Origin: Mycobacterium intermedium
Lineage (GTDB): Bacteria > Actinomycetota > Actinomycetes > Mycobacteriales > Mycobacteriaceae
Length of the DNA: 33,834 nucleotides
Reading direction: 5' to 3'
Assembly: GCF_002086275.1 (NCBI RefSeq)
Contig: NZ_MVHT01000076.1
Span: 1 to 33,834, forward strand
The notes beneath the pieces were generated by a model. That model made no database searches, was not told the DNA's origin, and worked only from the letters and a program-made list of their open reading frames with translations. Within the stretch, counting starts at the first letter, position 1. Every line of letters starts with the position of its first letter. Below are positions 6,893 to 14,943 of this stretch, one piece after another. The position numbers and the translations under genes were made by a program.

Positions 6893-7756
6893 ATGTCAGT
6901 GCAGCTCACCCCACATTTCGGGAACGTCCAGGCCCACTACGACCTGTCCGACGACTTCTTCCGCCTGTTCCTAGACGCCAGCCAGACGTACAGCTGCGCA
7001 TACTTCGAGCGCGACGACATGACGCTGCAAGAGGCCCAGCTCGCCAAGGTCGACCTGTCCTTGAGCAAGCTGAACCTTGAGGCGGGCATGACGCTGTTGG
7101 ACATCGGTTGCGGCTGGGGCGCCACAATGCGACGCGCCATCGAGAAGTACGACGTCAACGTCATCGGTCTGACCCTGTCCGAGAACCAGGCCGCTCACGT
7201 CCAGCGCGAATTCGACAACATGGAGACCCCGCGCTCCCGGCGAGTGCTGCTGGAAGGCTGGGAGAAGTTCCACGAGCCCGTCGATCGCATCGTCTCGATC
7301 GGCGCCTTCGAGCACTTCGGCCGGCAGCGCTATGCGCGCTTCTTCAAGATGGCCAGCGACGTGCTGCCGTCCGACGGCACGATGATGCTGCACACCATCA
7401 CCCGCCCCACTTTCAAGGAGGCCAGGGCGAAGGGCCTGCCGCTGACCCACGAGGTAGTGCATTTCAGCCAGTTCATCCTGGCCGAGATCTTTCCCGGCGG
7501 GTGGCTGCCGACGATCCAGTTGGTCGAAGAGCATGGTGGTGAGTCGGGTTTCAAGCTGGAGCGAATCCAGTCGCTGCAGTCGCACTATGCGCGGACGCTG
7601 GAGACGTGGGCAGCGGCCCTGCAAGCCAAGAAGGACGAGGCGGTAGCAATCCAGTCGGAGAAGGTCTACGACCGCTACATGAAGTACCTGACGGGCTGCG
7701 CGAAGCTATTCCGCCAGGGTTACACCGACGTCCACCAGTTCACGCTGCAGAAATAA
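6893..7756 (+). CDS. pcaA: Mycolic acid cyclopropane synthase (PcaA-like)
   Basis: S-adenosylmethionine-dependent methyltransferase that forms cyclopropane rings on mycolic acid chains of the cell envelope. 287 residues from ATG 6893, exactly the recalled length of M. tuberculosis PcaA, and starting MSVQLTPHFGNVQAHYD. The SAM-binding motif is LLDIGCGWG (about 68-76), the active-site region SIGAFEHF (about 136-142) and the late motif YLTGCAKLFRQGYTDV. These choices favour PcaA over UmaA, which I recall starting with a different sequence. The frame is open upstream to a GTG at 6821, but GAAAGG eleven bases before the ATG and the family length favour 6893. It converges with fadB2 with a 12-base gap. 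Confidence 0.93.
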   Translation: MSVQLTPHFGNVQAHYDLSDDFFRLFLDASQTYSCAYFERDDMTLQEAQLAKVDLSLSKLNLEAGMTLLDIGCGWGATMRRAIEKYDVNVIGLTLSENQAAHVQREFDNMETPRSRRVLLEGWEKFHEPVDRIVSIGAFEHFGRQRYARFFKMASDVLPSDGTMMLHTITRPTFKEARAKGLPLTHEVVHFSQFILAEIFPGGWLPTIQLVEEHGGESGFKLERIQSLQSHYARTLETWAAALQAKKDEAVAIQSEKVYDRYMKYLTGCAKLFRQGYTDVHQFTLQK

Positions 7757-7768
7757 CCGGCCAGCGAC

Positions 7769-8623
7769 TCAGTACGTGTAGAAACCCCGGCCGGATTTCT
7801 TGCCCAGCCGCCCGGCCTCCACCATGCGCAGCAACAGCGGCGGCGGGCCGTAGTGCGGCTCCTTGAACTCGTCGTAGAGCTTGTCCGCGATCAGCTTCAG
7901 CGTGTCCAGACCCACGAGGTCCGACAGCCGTAGCGGTCCCATCGGGTGCGACAGGCCGGCGACGACGGCCTTGTCCACGTCTTCCACGGTCGCGAACCCG
8001 GATTCGACCATCCGGATCGCCGACAACAAGTAGGGCACCAGGAGGGCATTCACCACGAATCCGGATCGGTCGGAGCAGCGCACCACCTGTTTGCCCAGCA
8101 CCGTGCTGGCAAATTCCTCCGTACGGGCGGCCGCGGCCTCGTCGGTGACCAGCGTGCTCACCAGCTCGACCAGCGGCAGCACCGGAACCGGGTTGAAGAA
8201 GTGCAAACCCAGCACCCGCTGCGGGTTCTTGGTGGCCGCGGCGATCTTCATGATCGGGATGCTCGAGGTGTTCGACGCCAGTACGGCGTCCGGGTCGGTG
8301 ACGACGCGGTCCAGTTCGGCGAAGATCTCGCGCTTGACGGATTCGTCCTCGACGACGGCCTCGATCACCAGTTGCCGGTCGGCCATGTCGTTCAGGTCGG
8401 TGGTGAAGGTGAGCTGACTCAGCGCGCGGTCGCGCTCACGCTCGGTGACCTTGCCCGCACTGACGCCACGCTCGAGCGACTTCACCAGGCGGTTGCGGCC
8501 CGCGGTGACTAACGCTTCGGTGGTCTCGAACACCGTCACCGCAACGCCGGCACGCACCGAGACTTCGGCGATCCCGGATCCCATCTGCCCGGCACCCACG
8601 ACGCCAACCCGCTCAATAGCCAC
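7769..8623 (-). CDS. fadB2: 3-hydroxybutyryl-CoA dehydrogenase
   Basis: 284 residues, the usual length of single-function 3-hydroxyacyl-CoA dehydrogenases. It oxidises 3-hydroxybutyryl-CoA with NAD(P) in short-chain beta-oxidation or the reverse. The Rossmann motif is VGVVGAGQMGSGIA at residues 6-19. The catalytic region shows LASNTSSIPI and GLHFFNPVPVLPLVEL (the His-Glu pair), followed by the dimerisation domain with GRGFYTY at the end. A GAGGAGT-type ribosome site precedes ATG 8623. It is downstream of icl on the same strand, as in M. tuberculosis, but a large hairpin lies between them. Confidence 0.95.
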   Translation of the reverse strand: MAIERVGVVGAGQMGSGIAEVSVRAGVAVTVFETTEALVTAGRNRLVKSLERGVSAGKVTERERDRALSQLTFTTDLNDMADRQLVIEAVVEDESVKREIFAELDRVVTDPDAVLASNTSSIPIMKIAAATKNPQRVLGLHFFNPVPVLPLVELVSTLVTDEAAAARTEEFASTVLGKQVVRCSDRSGFVVNALLVPYLLSAIRMVESGFATVEDVDKAVVAGLSHPMGPLRLSDLVGLDTLKLIADKLYDEFKEPHYGPPPLLLRMVEAGRLGKKSGRGFYTY

Positions 8624-8649
8624 TCTGCACTCCTCCTAATACGCGCGAA

Positions 8650-8699
8650 CAGACGCAAAAGCACCACTTTTGCGGCACAAAAGGGTGCTTTTGCGTCTG
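8650..8699. repeat. Long intergenic palindrome between icl and fadB2
   Basis: A 16-bp arm at 8650-8665 (CAGACGCAAAAGCACC) is perfectly complementary to 8684-8699. Inside it, after one unpaired A (8666), CTTTTG at 8667-8672 pairs with CAAAAG at 8678-8683 around a CGGCA loop. The result is 22 paired bases with a single bulge. The hexamer-like AGACGCAAAAG appears on both arms. It could be a mobile palindromic element, a transcript stabiliser or processing site, or a weak terminator; no T-tract follows on the minus strand. Confidence 0.75.
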
Positions 8700-8713
8700 C
8701 TCGGCAGACTAAC

Positions 8714-10000
8714 TCAGTGGAACTGGCCCTCTTCGGTCGAACCGGCCAACGCCGTGGTCGACGACGTCGGGTCCACCGTGGTGGCGATCCGGTCGAAGTA
8801 GCCGGCACCGACCTCGCGCTGGTGCTTGGTGGCGGTGTAGCCGCGCTTCTCGGCGGCGAACTCGCGCTCCTGCAACTCGACGTAGGCGCTCATCTGGTTG
8901 CGGGCGTAGCCGTGGGCCAGATCGAACATCGAGTAGTTGAGGGCGTGGAAGCCGGCCAGCGTGATGAACTGGAACTTGAAGCCCATCGCACCCAGCTCCT
9001 TCTGGAACTTCGCGATGGTGGCGTCGTCCAGGTGCTTCTTCCAGTTGAACGACGGCGAGCAGTTGTACGCCAGCATCTGGTCGGGGAACTCGCTCTTGAC
9101 GCCCTCGGCGAACCGCTTGGCCAGCTCGAGGTCGGGAGTACCGGTCTCCATCCAGATCAGGTCGGCGTACGGCGCGTAAGCCTTGGCACGCGCGATGCAG
9201 GGCTCGAGTCCGTTCTTGACGCGGTAGAAGCCCTCGTTGGTGCGCTCGCCGGTGATGAACGGACGGTCCCGCTCGTCGACGTCGGAGGTGATGAGCGTGG
9301 CGGCCTCGGCGTCGGTACGCGCGATGACGACCGTCGGGACGTCCGCGACGTCGGCCGCGAGGCGGGCGGAGGTCAGCGTGCGGATGTGCTGCTGGGTCGG
9401 GATCAGCACCTTGCCGCCCAGGTGGCCGCACTTCTTCTCCGAGGCCAGCTGGTCCTCCCAGTGCGAGCCGGCGACACCGGCGGCGATCATGGCCTTCTGC
9501 AGCTCGTAGACGTTGAGCGCACCACCGAAGCCGGCCTCACCGTCGGCGACGATCGGCGCGAGCCAGTTCTGCACCGAGCGGTCACCCTCCACCTTGGCGA
9601 TCTCGTCGGCGCGGAGCAGGGCGTTGTTGATGCGACGGACCACGGCCGGCACCGAGTTCGCCGGGTACAGGCTCTGGTCGGGGTAGGTGTGGCCGGACAG
9701 GTTGGCGTCGCCGGCGACCTGCCAACCCGACAGGTAGATGGCCTTCAGGCCGGCGCGGACCTGCTGGACGGCCATGTTGCCGGTCAGCGCGCCCAGCGCG
9801 TTGACGAAGTCCATTTCGTGCAGCTGCTCCCACAGCACCTCGGCGCCGCGGCGGGCCAGGGTGTGCTCCTCGACGACGTGGCCTTGCAGGGCGACGACGT
9901 CCTGGGGGGTGTAGGTGCGGGTAACGCCCTTCCAGCGGGGGTTGTGGTCCCAATCGTGCTGGATCTGCTCAGCGCTCTTCGGGGTGCCAACGACAGACAT
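8714..10000 (-). CDS. icl: Isocitrate lyase
   Basis: Cleaves isocitrate to glyoxylate and succinate, the first step of the glyoxylate shunt, needed for growth on fatty acids and acetate. 428 residues from ATG 9998-10000, equal to the recalled length of M. tuberculosis Icl1, starting MSVVGTPKSAEQIQ. AGGAG lies eight bases upstream; the seven extra upstream residues of the open frame are rejected. The active-site signature is KKCGHLGGK near residue 190, with metal-site residues in VIARTDAEAA and the family tail TGSTEEGQFH-like (AGSTEEGQFH). The upstream region carries several RamB-like boxes. fadB2 follows on the same strand. Confidence 0.97.
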   Translation of the reverse strand: MSVVGTPKSAEQIQHDWDHNPRWKGVTRTYTPQDVVALQGHVVEEHTLARRGAEVLWEQLHEMDFVNALGALTGNMAVQQVRAGLKAIYLSGWQVAGDANLSGHTYPDQSLYPANSVPAVVRRINNALLRADEIAKVEGDRSVQNWLAPIVADGEAGFGGALNVYELQKAMIAAGVAGSHWEDQLASEKKCGHLGGKVLIPTQQHIRTLTSARLAADVADVPTVVIARTDAEAATLITSDVDERDRPFITGERTNEGFYRVKNGLEPCIARAKAYAPYADLIWMETGTPDLELAKRFAEGVKSEFPDQMLAYNCSPSFNWKKHLDDATIAKFQKELGAMGFKFQFITLAGFHALNYSMFDLAHGYARNQMSAYVELQEREFAAEKRGYTATKHQREVGAGYFDRIATTVDPTSSTTALAGSTEEGQFH

Positions 10001-10284
10001 CGGACTGCTCCTAACGATCATTCTCAGACGGATAGTTGACGGCCCCGGCGACCAGGACAGCCAGCCAAATGGAAGCTAGGGACTCAACTTCACTAACGTG
10101 CTAACACGACCATGGCATACCCGATTCCTGCAGGTCCACCCCTTTAACTTGCGAATTTCGGCTATGACTTGTGGTCATTTTGCGAAGTTTGCGAAGTTGC
10201 AAATTTACTGAACCGTTTCAGAAGCTACTTGCCAGTAACCAAAATTCGCAGGTCAGCGCGGGATTTAACGTAACGCTTGTCCGG
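10001..10284 (-). promoter_or_regulatory. icl control region with RamB-like boxes
   Basis: 284 bases without a gene. It contains a cluster of TTGCGAA-type motifs: 10150-10156, two tandem 9-mers TTTGCGAAG at 10179-10187 and 10188-10196, TTGCAAATTT at 10197-10206, and AAATTCGCA on the other strand at 10241-10249. RamB of Corynebacterium binds a site resembling AAACTTTGCAAA, and RamB of M. tuberculosis is known to control icl1. The 10-mer GTTTGCGAAG (10187-10196) also occurs, inverted, in the ramB leader at 11213-11222. Exact promoter elements could not be fixed. Confidence 0.6.
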
Positions 10285-11079
10285 TTAGAGAGCGAACAGC
10301 GCGGCGACCGCTTTCGTCTCGTCGCCGACCGCATATGTGAGCGTTGTAACAGTCCGGTCGACGAGTCCGGGACCGAATTTGTCGGTCGAACCGGCCGGGT
10401 GAACGTGGGAAATGATCTCCAACTTGTCGCCGAGCGCCACCGGCGCCTCGTGCTCGATGGTCACCCGCAGCGGGCCGCCCAGCAGCTCGGGGTGGGACGC
10501 CAGGTAGTCCTCGATCACACTCCAATACACGGAGTTGTTCATGTGGTCGAACAGGTCGATGTCGGTCACCCGAACCGGGAACTCGTGGATTTCCGTCGCG
10601 TCGTCCCGGCTGCCCGGTTTCAGATATCCCTTCCAACGCAGTCGGTTCACCGAGGTCGTCTTGTGCAGGCCGGCCAGGAAGTCGTCCGCGATGCGGGCCG
10701 GCATCTCGGTTTCCTTGCTGACGTGGATCCAGAAGGCTTCGGACTCGATGAGGCCGCCCTTGCGACCGTCGACGCGGACCCGCATCTCACACCACCGGTT
10801 CGAGGTGCCCGAACACCAGCGCCGACAGCGCAGCATGTCCCCGAACTCGATCGGCCGGATGAGGTCCACCATGGTCCGGCGCACGATCCAGAACGGATGG
10901 GTCTCCTCGAAACCCATCTCGCGCAGTTGGTCCTGGCCGATGTCCTGGATGTGTCTGCATGCGGCGTCCAGCCGCAGCCGGCCCGTTCGGTCGATGTCGG
11001 CGACCCGCAGTGGCCATTCGCGATCGAAGACGTCGGGGTGACCGTCGGGCACGGGCATCAACACTTTGTCCAGGCTCAC
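10285..11079 (-). CDS. Acyl-ACP thioesterase-family protein (Rv0466-like)
   Basis: 264 residues from the GTG at 11077-11079. The frame runs to an ATG at 11094, but that codon sits only two bases after AGGAGG, while GGGGAG lies seven bases before the GTG. The GTG start also gives MSLDKVLMPVPDGHP, as recalled for the M. tuberculosis protein. The sequence is a double hotdog fold of the FatA/FatB type. The first half has RVADIDRTGRLRLDAACRH, and the second half has RVTDIDLFDHMNNSVYWS with the candidate catalytic Asp, His and Asn residues. It probably hydrolyses acyl-ACP or acyl-CoA to free fatty acid in the cytosol; the substrate is not known. Divergent from ramB. Confidence 0.87.
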   Translation of the reverse strand: MSLDKVLMPVPDGHPDVFDREWPLRVADIDRTGRLRLDAACRHIQDIGQDQLREMGFEETHPFWIVRRTMVDLIRPIEFGDMLRCRRWCSGTSNRWCEMRVRVDGRKGGLIESEAFWIHVSKETEMPARIADDFLAGLHKTTSVNRLRWKGYLKPGSRDDATEIHEFPVRVTDIDLFDHMNNSVYWSVIEDYLASHPELLGGPLRVTIEHEAPVALGDKLEIISHVHPAGSTDKFGPGLVDRTVTTLTYAVGDETKAVAALFAL

Positions 11080-11212
11080 GGTGCTACTCCCCATTTCCTC
11101 CTACGTACCCCAGGCTTCTTCCGGGACCTCCGAAGCGAATCATGCCAACGACGTCGCCGGATTACCAACCACCGGCCCGGCCACGGGACCCTGCCAAGTC
11201 TGCTAACCCATC

Positions 11213-11239
11213 CTTCGCAAACCCGCGTACGCTGGCGAA
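11213..11239 (+). promoter_or_regulatory. ramB promoter, probable leaderless start, with RamB-like box
   Basis: CTTCGCAAAC at 11213-11222 is the exact reverse complement of the GTTTGCGAAG box upstream of icl. It lies just upstream of a TANNNT element (TACGCT, 11228-11233), followed by six bases and then the ramB ATG. That spacing fits a leaderless transcript beginning at or next to the ATG, which is common in mycobacteria. A box here would allow RamB to repress itself. Motif identity is seen; binding and the start site are inferred. Confidence 0.5.
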
Positions 11240-12661
11240 ATGGCCAAAACGTACGTTGGTTCGCGGGTTCGCCAACTGCGCAACGAGCGTGGATTCAGCC
11301 AGGCCGCGCTGGCGCAGATGTTGGAGATCTCGCCGAGTTACCTCAACCAGATCGAGCATGACGTCCGACCGCTGACGGTGGCCGTGCTGCTGCGCATCAC
11401 CGAACTGTTCGGGGTGGACGCCACCTTTTTCGCCTCCCAGGACGACACCCGGCTGGTCGCGGAGCTCCGGGAGGTGACCATGGACCGCGACCTGGACATA
11501 GCCGTCGAGCCGCACGAGATCGCCGAGCTGGTCAGCGCCCATCCGAGCATGGCCCGGGCGATGGTGAACCTGCACCGTCGCTACCGCATCACCACCGCCC
11601 AGCTGGCCGCGGCCACCGAGGAGCGGTATTCCGACGGCAGCGGCACCGGGTCGATCACCATGCCGCATGAGGAGGTGCGGGACTACTTCTACCAACGCCA
11701 GAACTACCTGCATGAGCTCGACACCGCCGCCGAGAACCTGACGACCCAGACGCGGATGCATCACGGCGACCTGGCCCGCGAGTTGCCGCGCCGGCTCATC
11801 GAGGTGCACGGCGTCCGGATCAACCGGCGCATCGACCTGGGCGACACCGTCCTGCACCGGTACGACCCCGCCACCAAGACGCTGGAAATCAGCAACCACC
11901 TGTCCCTGGGTCAGCAGGTCTTCAAGATGGCCGCCGAGCTGGCCTACCTCGAATTCGGTGACCTGATCGACAGCATGGTGGCCGAGGGAAAGTTCACCAG
12001 CGAGGAATCGGTCAAGCTGGCCCGCCTCGGCCTGGCCAACTACTTCGCGGCGGCCGCGGTGCTGCCCTATCGCCAGTTCCATGATGTGGCCGAGAATTTC
12101 CGCTACGACGTCGAGCGCCTGTCGGCGTTCTATTCGGTCAGCTACGAGACGATCGCGCACCGGCTTTCCACCCTGCAGCGGCCGTCGATGCGCGGTGTCC
12201 CGTTCTCCTTCATCCGGGTCGACCGGGCCGGAAACATGTCAAAACGTCAGTCGGCCACCGGATTTCACTTCTCCTCCAGTGGCGGCACCTGCCCGCTGTG
12301 GAACGTCTACGAGACGTTCGCCAACCCCGGCAAGATCCTGGTGCAGATCGCCCAGATGCCCGACGGCCGCAATTACATGTGGGTGGCTCGCACTGTCGAA
12401 CGGCGCGCTGCCCGGTATGGTCAGCCCGGTAAAACCTTTGCGATCGGGTTGGGCTGCGAACTCCGGCACGCCCACCGGCTCGTCTATTCGGAAGGACTCG
12501 ACTTGTCCGGCGAGAACCTCGCAGCGACGCCGATCGGAGCGGGTTGCCGGGTCTGCGAGCGCGACAACTGTCCGCAGCGCGCCTTCCCGGCGCTGGGCCG
12601 CGCCCTCGATCTCGACGAACACCGCAGCACCGTCTCCCCTTATCTGGTGAAGCAATCGTGA
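11240..12661 (+). CDS. ramB: Transcriptional regulator RamB
   Basis: 473 residues, close to the recalled 474 of M. tuberculosis RamB, a regulator of acetate and glyoxylate metabolism. The XRE helix-turn-helix is at about residues 7-62 (VRQLRNERGFSQAALAQMLEISPSYLNQIEHDVRPLT). The central part is ImmA/IrrE (DUF955)-like but lacks the HExxH metalloprotease motif (AAELAYLEFGDLI stands in the usual place), so proteolysis is unlikely. The C-terminal DUF2083 region contains the conserved GAGCRVCERDNCPQRAFP, with three cysteines that could sense ligand or redox state. Its TGA overlaps the GTG of the next gene, so they should be coupled. Divergent from the thioesterase gene. Confidence 0.95.
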   Translation: MAKTYVGSRVRQLRNERGFSQAALAQMLEISPSYLNQIEHDVRPLTVAVLLRITELFGVDATFFASQDDTRLVAELREVTMDRDLDIAVEPHEIAELVSAHPSMARAMVNLHRRYRITTAQLAAATEERYSDGSGTGSITMPHEEVRDYFYQRQNYLHELDTAAENLTTQTRMHHGDLARELPRRLIEVHGVRINRRIDLGDTVLHRYDPATKTLEISNHLSLGQQVFKMAAELAYLEFGDLIDSMVAEGKFTSEESVKLARLGLANYFAAAAVLPYRQFHDVAENFRYDVERLSAFYSVSYETIAHRLSTLQRPSMRGVPFSFIRVDRAGNMSKRQSATGFHFSSSGGTCPLWNVYETFANPGKILVQIAQMPDGRNYMWVARTVERRAARYGQPGKTFAIGLGCELRHAHRLVYSEGLDLSGENLAATPIGAGCRVCERDNCPQRAFPALGRALDLDEHRSTVSPYLVKQS

Positions 12662-13227
12662 GCGGCTCGTCCGAGGTGGCCCGAATCCCGTCGGGCAAAT
12701 TCCGCCAACTGGGTCCGGTCAACTGGGTGTTGGCCAAGCTGGGCGCGCGCACGGTCCGCGCGCCGGAGATGCATCTGTTCACCACGCTCGGCTACCGGCA
12801 GTCCCTTTTCTGGACTTGGCTCCTCTATGGCGGACGGCTGTTGCGGGGGCGGCTGCCAAAGATTGACACCGAGTTGGTGATCCTGCGGGTGGGACACCTG
12901 CGCTCCTGCGAATACGAGTTGCAGCACCATCGAAAGATGGCCCGGAAGGCGGGCCTAGATGGGCAGACTCAGGCGGCGATCTTCGCCTGGCCGGATGCAC
13001 CGGAAACCGACGGCCCACGAAAAGTCTTGAGCGCACGCCAGCAGGCGCTGCTGACCGCCACCGACGAATTGATCAAAGACCGGTCGATCACCCCGAACAC
13101 CTGGCAGCAGTTGGCGACGCACCTCAACCGTCCCCGGTTGATCGAATTCTGCATGCTGGCAACCCATTACGACTCGCTGGCCGCTACCATCACCGCATTG
13201 CAGATCCCGCTGGACAATCCCCGTTAG
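12658..13227 (+). CDS. Carboxymuconolactone decarboxylase / AhpD-like protein (Rv0464c-like)
   Basis: 189 residues from the GTG at 12658-12660, which overlaps the ramB stop by two bases (GTGA), matching the recalled 190 residues of Rv0464c. The frame is open 38 codons further upstream inside ramB, but that stretch is arginine/proline-rich and is a shadow of ramB. The CMD-domain motif is ELVILRVGHLRSCEYELQHH (near residues 70-90), with the Glu, Cys and His that form the AhpD-type active site. A second cysteine in the CxxC pattern is missing, so peroxidase chemistry through a disulphide is doubtful. The family includes decarboxylases and peroxidase partners. The real substrate is unknown. Confidence 0.85.
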   Translation: MSGSSEVARIPSGKFRQLGPVNWVLAKLGARTVRAPEMHLFTTLGYRQSLFWTWLLYGGRLLRGRLPKIDTELVILRVGHLRSCEYELQHHRKMARKAGLDGQTQAAIFAWPDAPETDGPRKVLSARQQALLTATDELIKDRSITPNTWQQLATHLNRPRLIEFCMLATHYDSLAATITALQIPLDNPR

Positions 13228-13230
13228 CGG

Positions 13231-13533
13231 TTACAGGTGCAGTTCGGCGAGTAACGCCAGCGAGAGCGCGACGGGTGGAATCGGCAGCGCGAATGCGAAC
13301 GTCGACCACCCATACTTGCGCCGCCAGCGCATCAGCAGACCCACGAAAACCGCACCGACGGCCAGCGCCCCGGACAGCAACAGCACCAGCACGCTCCACG
13401 TGCCCACCATGGTGAAGTCGTCCGCGACGGTGATCGCGATCAGCCACAGCGAGTAGCCGGCGGTCAAACCGCCGATCGCGCCGACGACCTTGGCGGCGGT
13501 ACTTCCGGCCGTCTGGGGTGCCCGAGTCGGCAT
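13231..13533 (-). CDS. Small membrane protein (Rv0463-like)
   Basis: 100 residues from ATG 13531-13533, two bases after the lpdC stop, so translation is probably coupled (TGAGCATG). Three hydrophobic segments are visible at about residues 15-35, 43-65 and 76-97, joined by a basic loop (RWRRKYG). No enzymatic motif. It is the last gene of the aldehyde dehydrogenase-lpdC operon. It converges with the AhpD-like gene with a three-base gap, so there is no room for a separate terminator. Confidence 0.8.
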   Translation of the reverse strand: MPTRAPQTAGSTAAKVVGAIGGLTAGYSLWLIAITVADDFTMVGTWSVLVLLLSGALAVGAVFVGLLMRWRRKYGWSTFAFALPIPPVALSLALLAELHL

Positions 13534-13535
13534 GC

Positions 13536-14930
13536 TCAGAAGTTGATCATGTGGCCGATGAGGCCGTGGAAGCACTCCTGCAGCGCCTCGGACATGGTCG
13601 GGTGGGTGTGCACGTTGCGCGCCAGTTCATTCGCCGTCAGGTCCCACTTCTGGGCCAGCGTAAGTTCCGGCAACAGTTCCGCCACGTCGTGACCGACCAA
13701 ATGACCGCCGATGAGTTCGCCGTACTTGGCGTCGGCGATCAGCTTGACGAAACCGCTGGCGTCGCCCACACCGTGCGCCTTGGCGTTGGCGGTGAACGGG
13801 AACTTGGCCACCACCACGTCGTAGCCCTCGTCGCGAGCCTGCTCTTCGGTGAGCCCGAAACTGGCGACGTTGGGCTGGCAGAACGTCGCGCGCGGCATCA
13901 TGCGGTAGTCGCCGAGCGCCAAAGTCTCTGCGCCCGCGATGGTTTCGGCCGCCACCACGCCCTGCGCCTCCGCCACGTGGGCAAGCTGCAGCTTGCCGGT
14001 GACATCGCCGATCGCGTAGATGTGCGGAACGCTGGTCTGCATGTAGTCGGTGATGCCGATCGCCTTGCGATCGGTCAGCGCGACACCGGCCTTGTCCAGG
14101 CCATAGCCCTCGACGTTGGGCGCAAACCCGATGGCCTGCAACACCTTTTCGGCCTTGAGTTGGTCGGACTTGCCGTCCTTGCTGACGGCGACGGTGACAT
14201 CCGATCCGTTGTCGGTGATCGACTCGACCTTGGTCCCGGTGAGGATCTTGACGCCGAGTTTCTTGAACTGCTTCTCGATCTCTTTGGAGGCGTCGGCATC
14301 TTCGTTGGGCAACGCCCGCGGCAGGAACTCCACGATGGTGACGTCGACGCCGTAGTTCTTCAGCACGTAGCCGAACTCCATGCCGATGGCGCCCGCTCCG
14401 GCGATGACGATCGACTTGGGCAGCTCCCGGGTCAGGATCAGCTTTTCGTAGGTGACCACGTTCTCCGACAGCGACGTGCCGGGCACCAACCGGGTGCTGC
14501 TGCCGGTGGCGATGATGGCGTTGTCGAACGTGACCTCTTGCGTTCCGCCCTCGTTCAGATCGACCGACAACGTGTTGGCGTTGGTGAACTTGCCGTAGCC
14601 GTGGATCTCGGTGATCTTGTTCTTCTTCATCAGGAAGTGCACACCGGCCACCCGACCCTCCGCCACCTTGCGGCTGCGGTCGAATGCGACGCCATAGTCG
14701 AAGGTGGCTTCACCGCTGATGCCGAATACCTTGGCTTCCTTGGTGAAGATGTGGGCGAGTTCGGCGTTGCGCAGCAACGCCTTCGACGGAATGCAGCCGA
14801 CGTTGAGGCAAACTCCACCCCAGTATTTCGGCTCCACGATTGCGGTGTTCAGACCGAGCTGCGCGGCACGAATCGCCGCCACATACCCGCCGGGACCTGC
14901 TCCGAGAACGACGACGTCATAGTGGGTCAC
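13536..14930 (-). CDS. lpdC: Dihydrolipoamide dehydrogenase
   Basis: FAD enzyme that reoxidises lipoyl groups of the pyruvate and branched-chain dehydrogenase complexes; in M. tuberculosis it also serves a peroxynitrite reductase system. 464 residues from GTG 14928-14930, the recalled M. tuberculosis length. Features are FAD motif VVLGAGPGGY (7-16), redox disulphide C41/C46 in GGVCLNVGCIPSK, NAD motif GAGAIGMEFGY (about 180), second FAD motif IYAIGDV (about 305) and the catalytic His/Glu in HTHPTMSE (about 443-448). The two residues before the GTG are rejected on length. A TANNNT element seven bases upstream suggests an own leaderless promoter in addition to operon transcription. Confidence 0.97.
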   Translation of the reverse strand: MTHYDVVVLGAGPGGYVAAIRAAQLGLNTAIVEPKYWGGVCLNVGCIPSKALLRNAELAHIFTKEAKVFGISGEATFDYGVAFDRSRKVAEGRVAGVHFLMKKNKITEIHGYGKFTNANTLSVDLNEGGTQEVTFDNAIIATGSSTRLVPGTSLSENVVTYEKLILTRELPKSIVIAGAGAIGMEFGYVLKNYGVDVTIVEFLPRALPNEDADASKEIEKQFKKLGVKILTGTKVESITDNGSDVTVAVSKDGKSDQLKAEKVLQAIGFAPNVEGYGLDKAGVALTDRKAIGITDYMQTSVPHIYAIGDVTGKLQLAHVAEAQGVVAAETIAGAETLALGDYRMMPRATFCQPNVASFGLTEEQARDEGYDVVVAKFPFTANAKAHGVGDASGFVKLIADAKYGELIGGHLVGHDVAELLPELTLAQKWDLTANELARNVHTHPTMSEALQECFHGLIGHMINF

Positions 14931-14943
14931 GCGCACTACCCTA
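14931..14943 (-). promoter_or_regulatory. Possible leaderless promoter of lpdC
   Basis: On the minus strand TAGGGT (14943-14938) is followed by AGTGCGC and then the lpdC GTG at 14930. A TANNNT -10 seven bases before the start codon is the pattern of leaderless mycobacterial promoters. It overlaps the stop codon of the upstream membrane-protein gene. No -35 was assigned. Confidence 0.35.

Noticed and set aside
8717..10039. 440-codon plus-strand open frame opposite icl
   Set aside because: It is antisense to isocitrate lyase, whose motifs and length are unambiguous.
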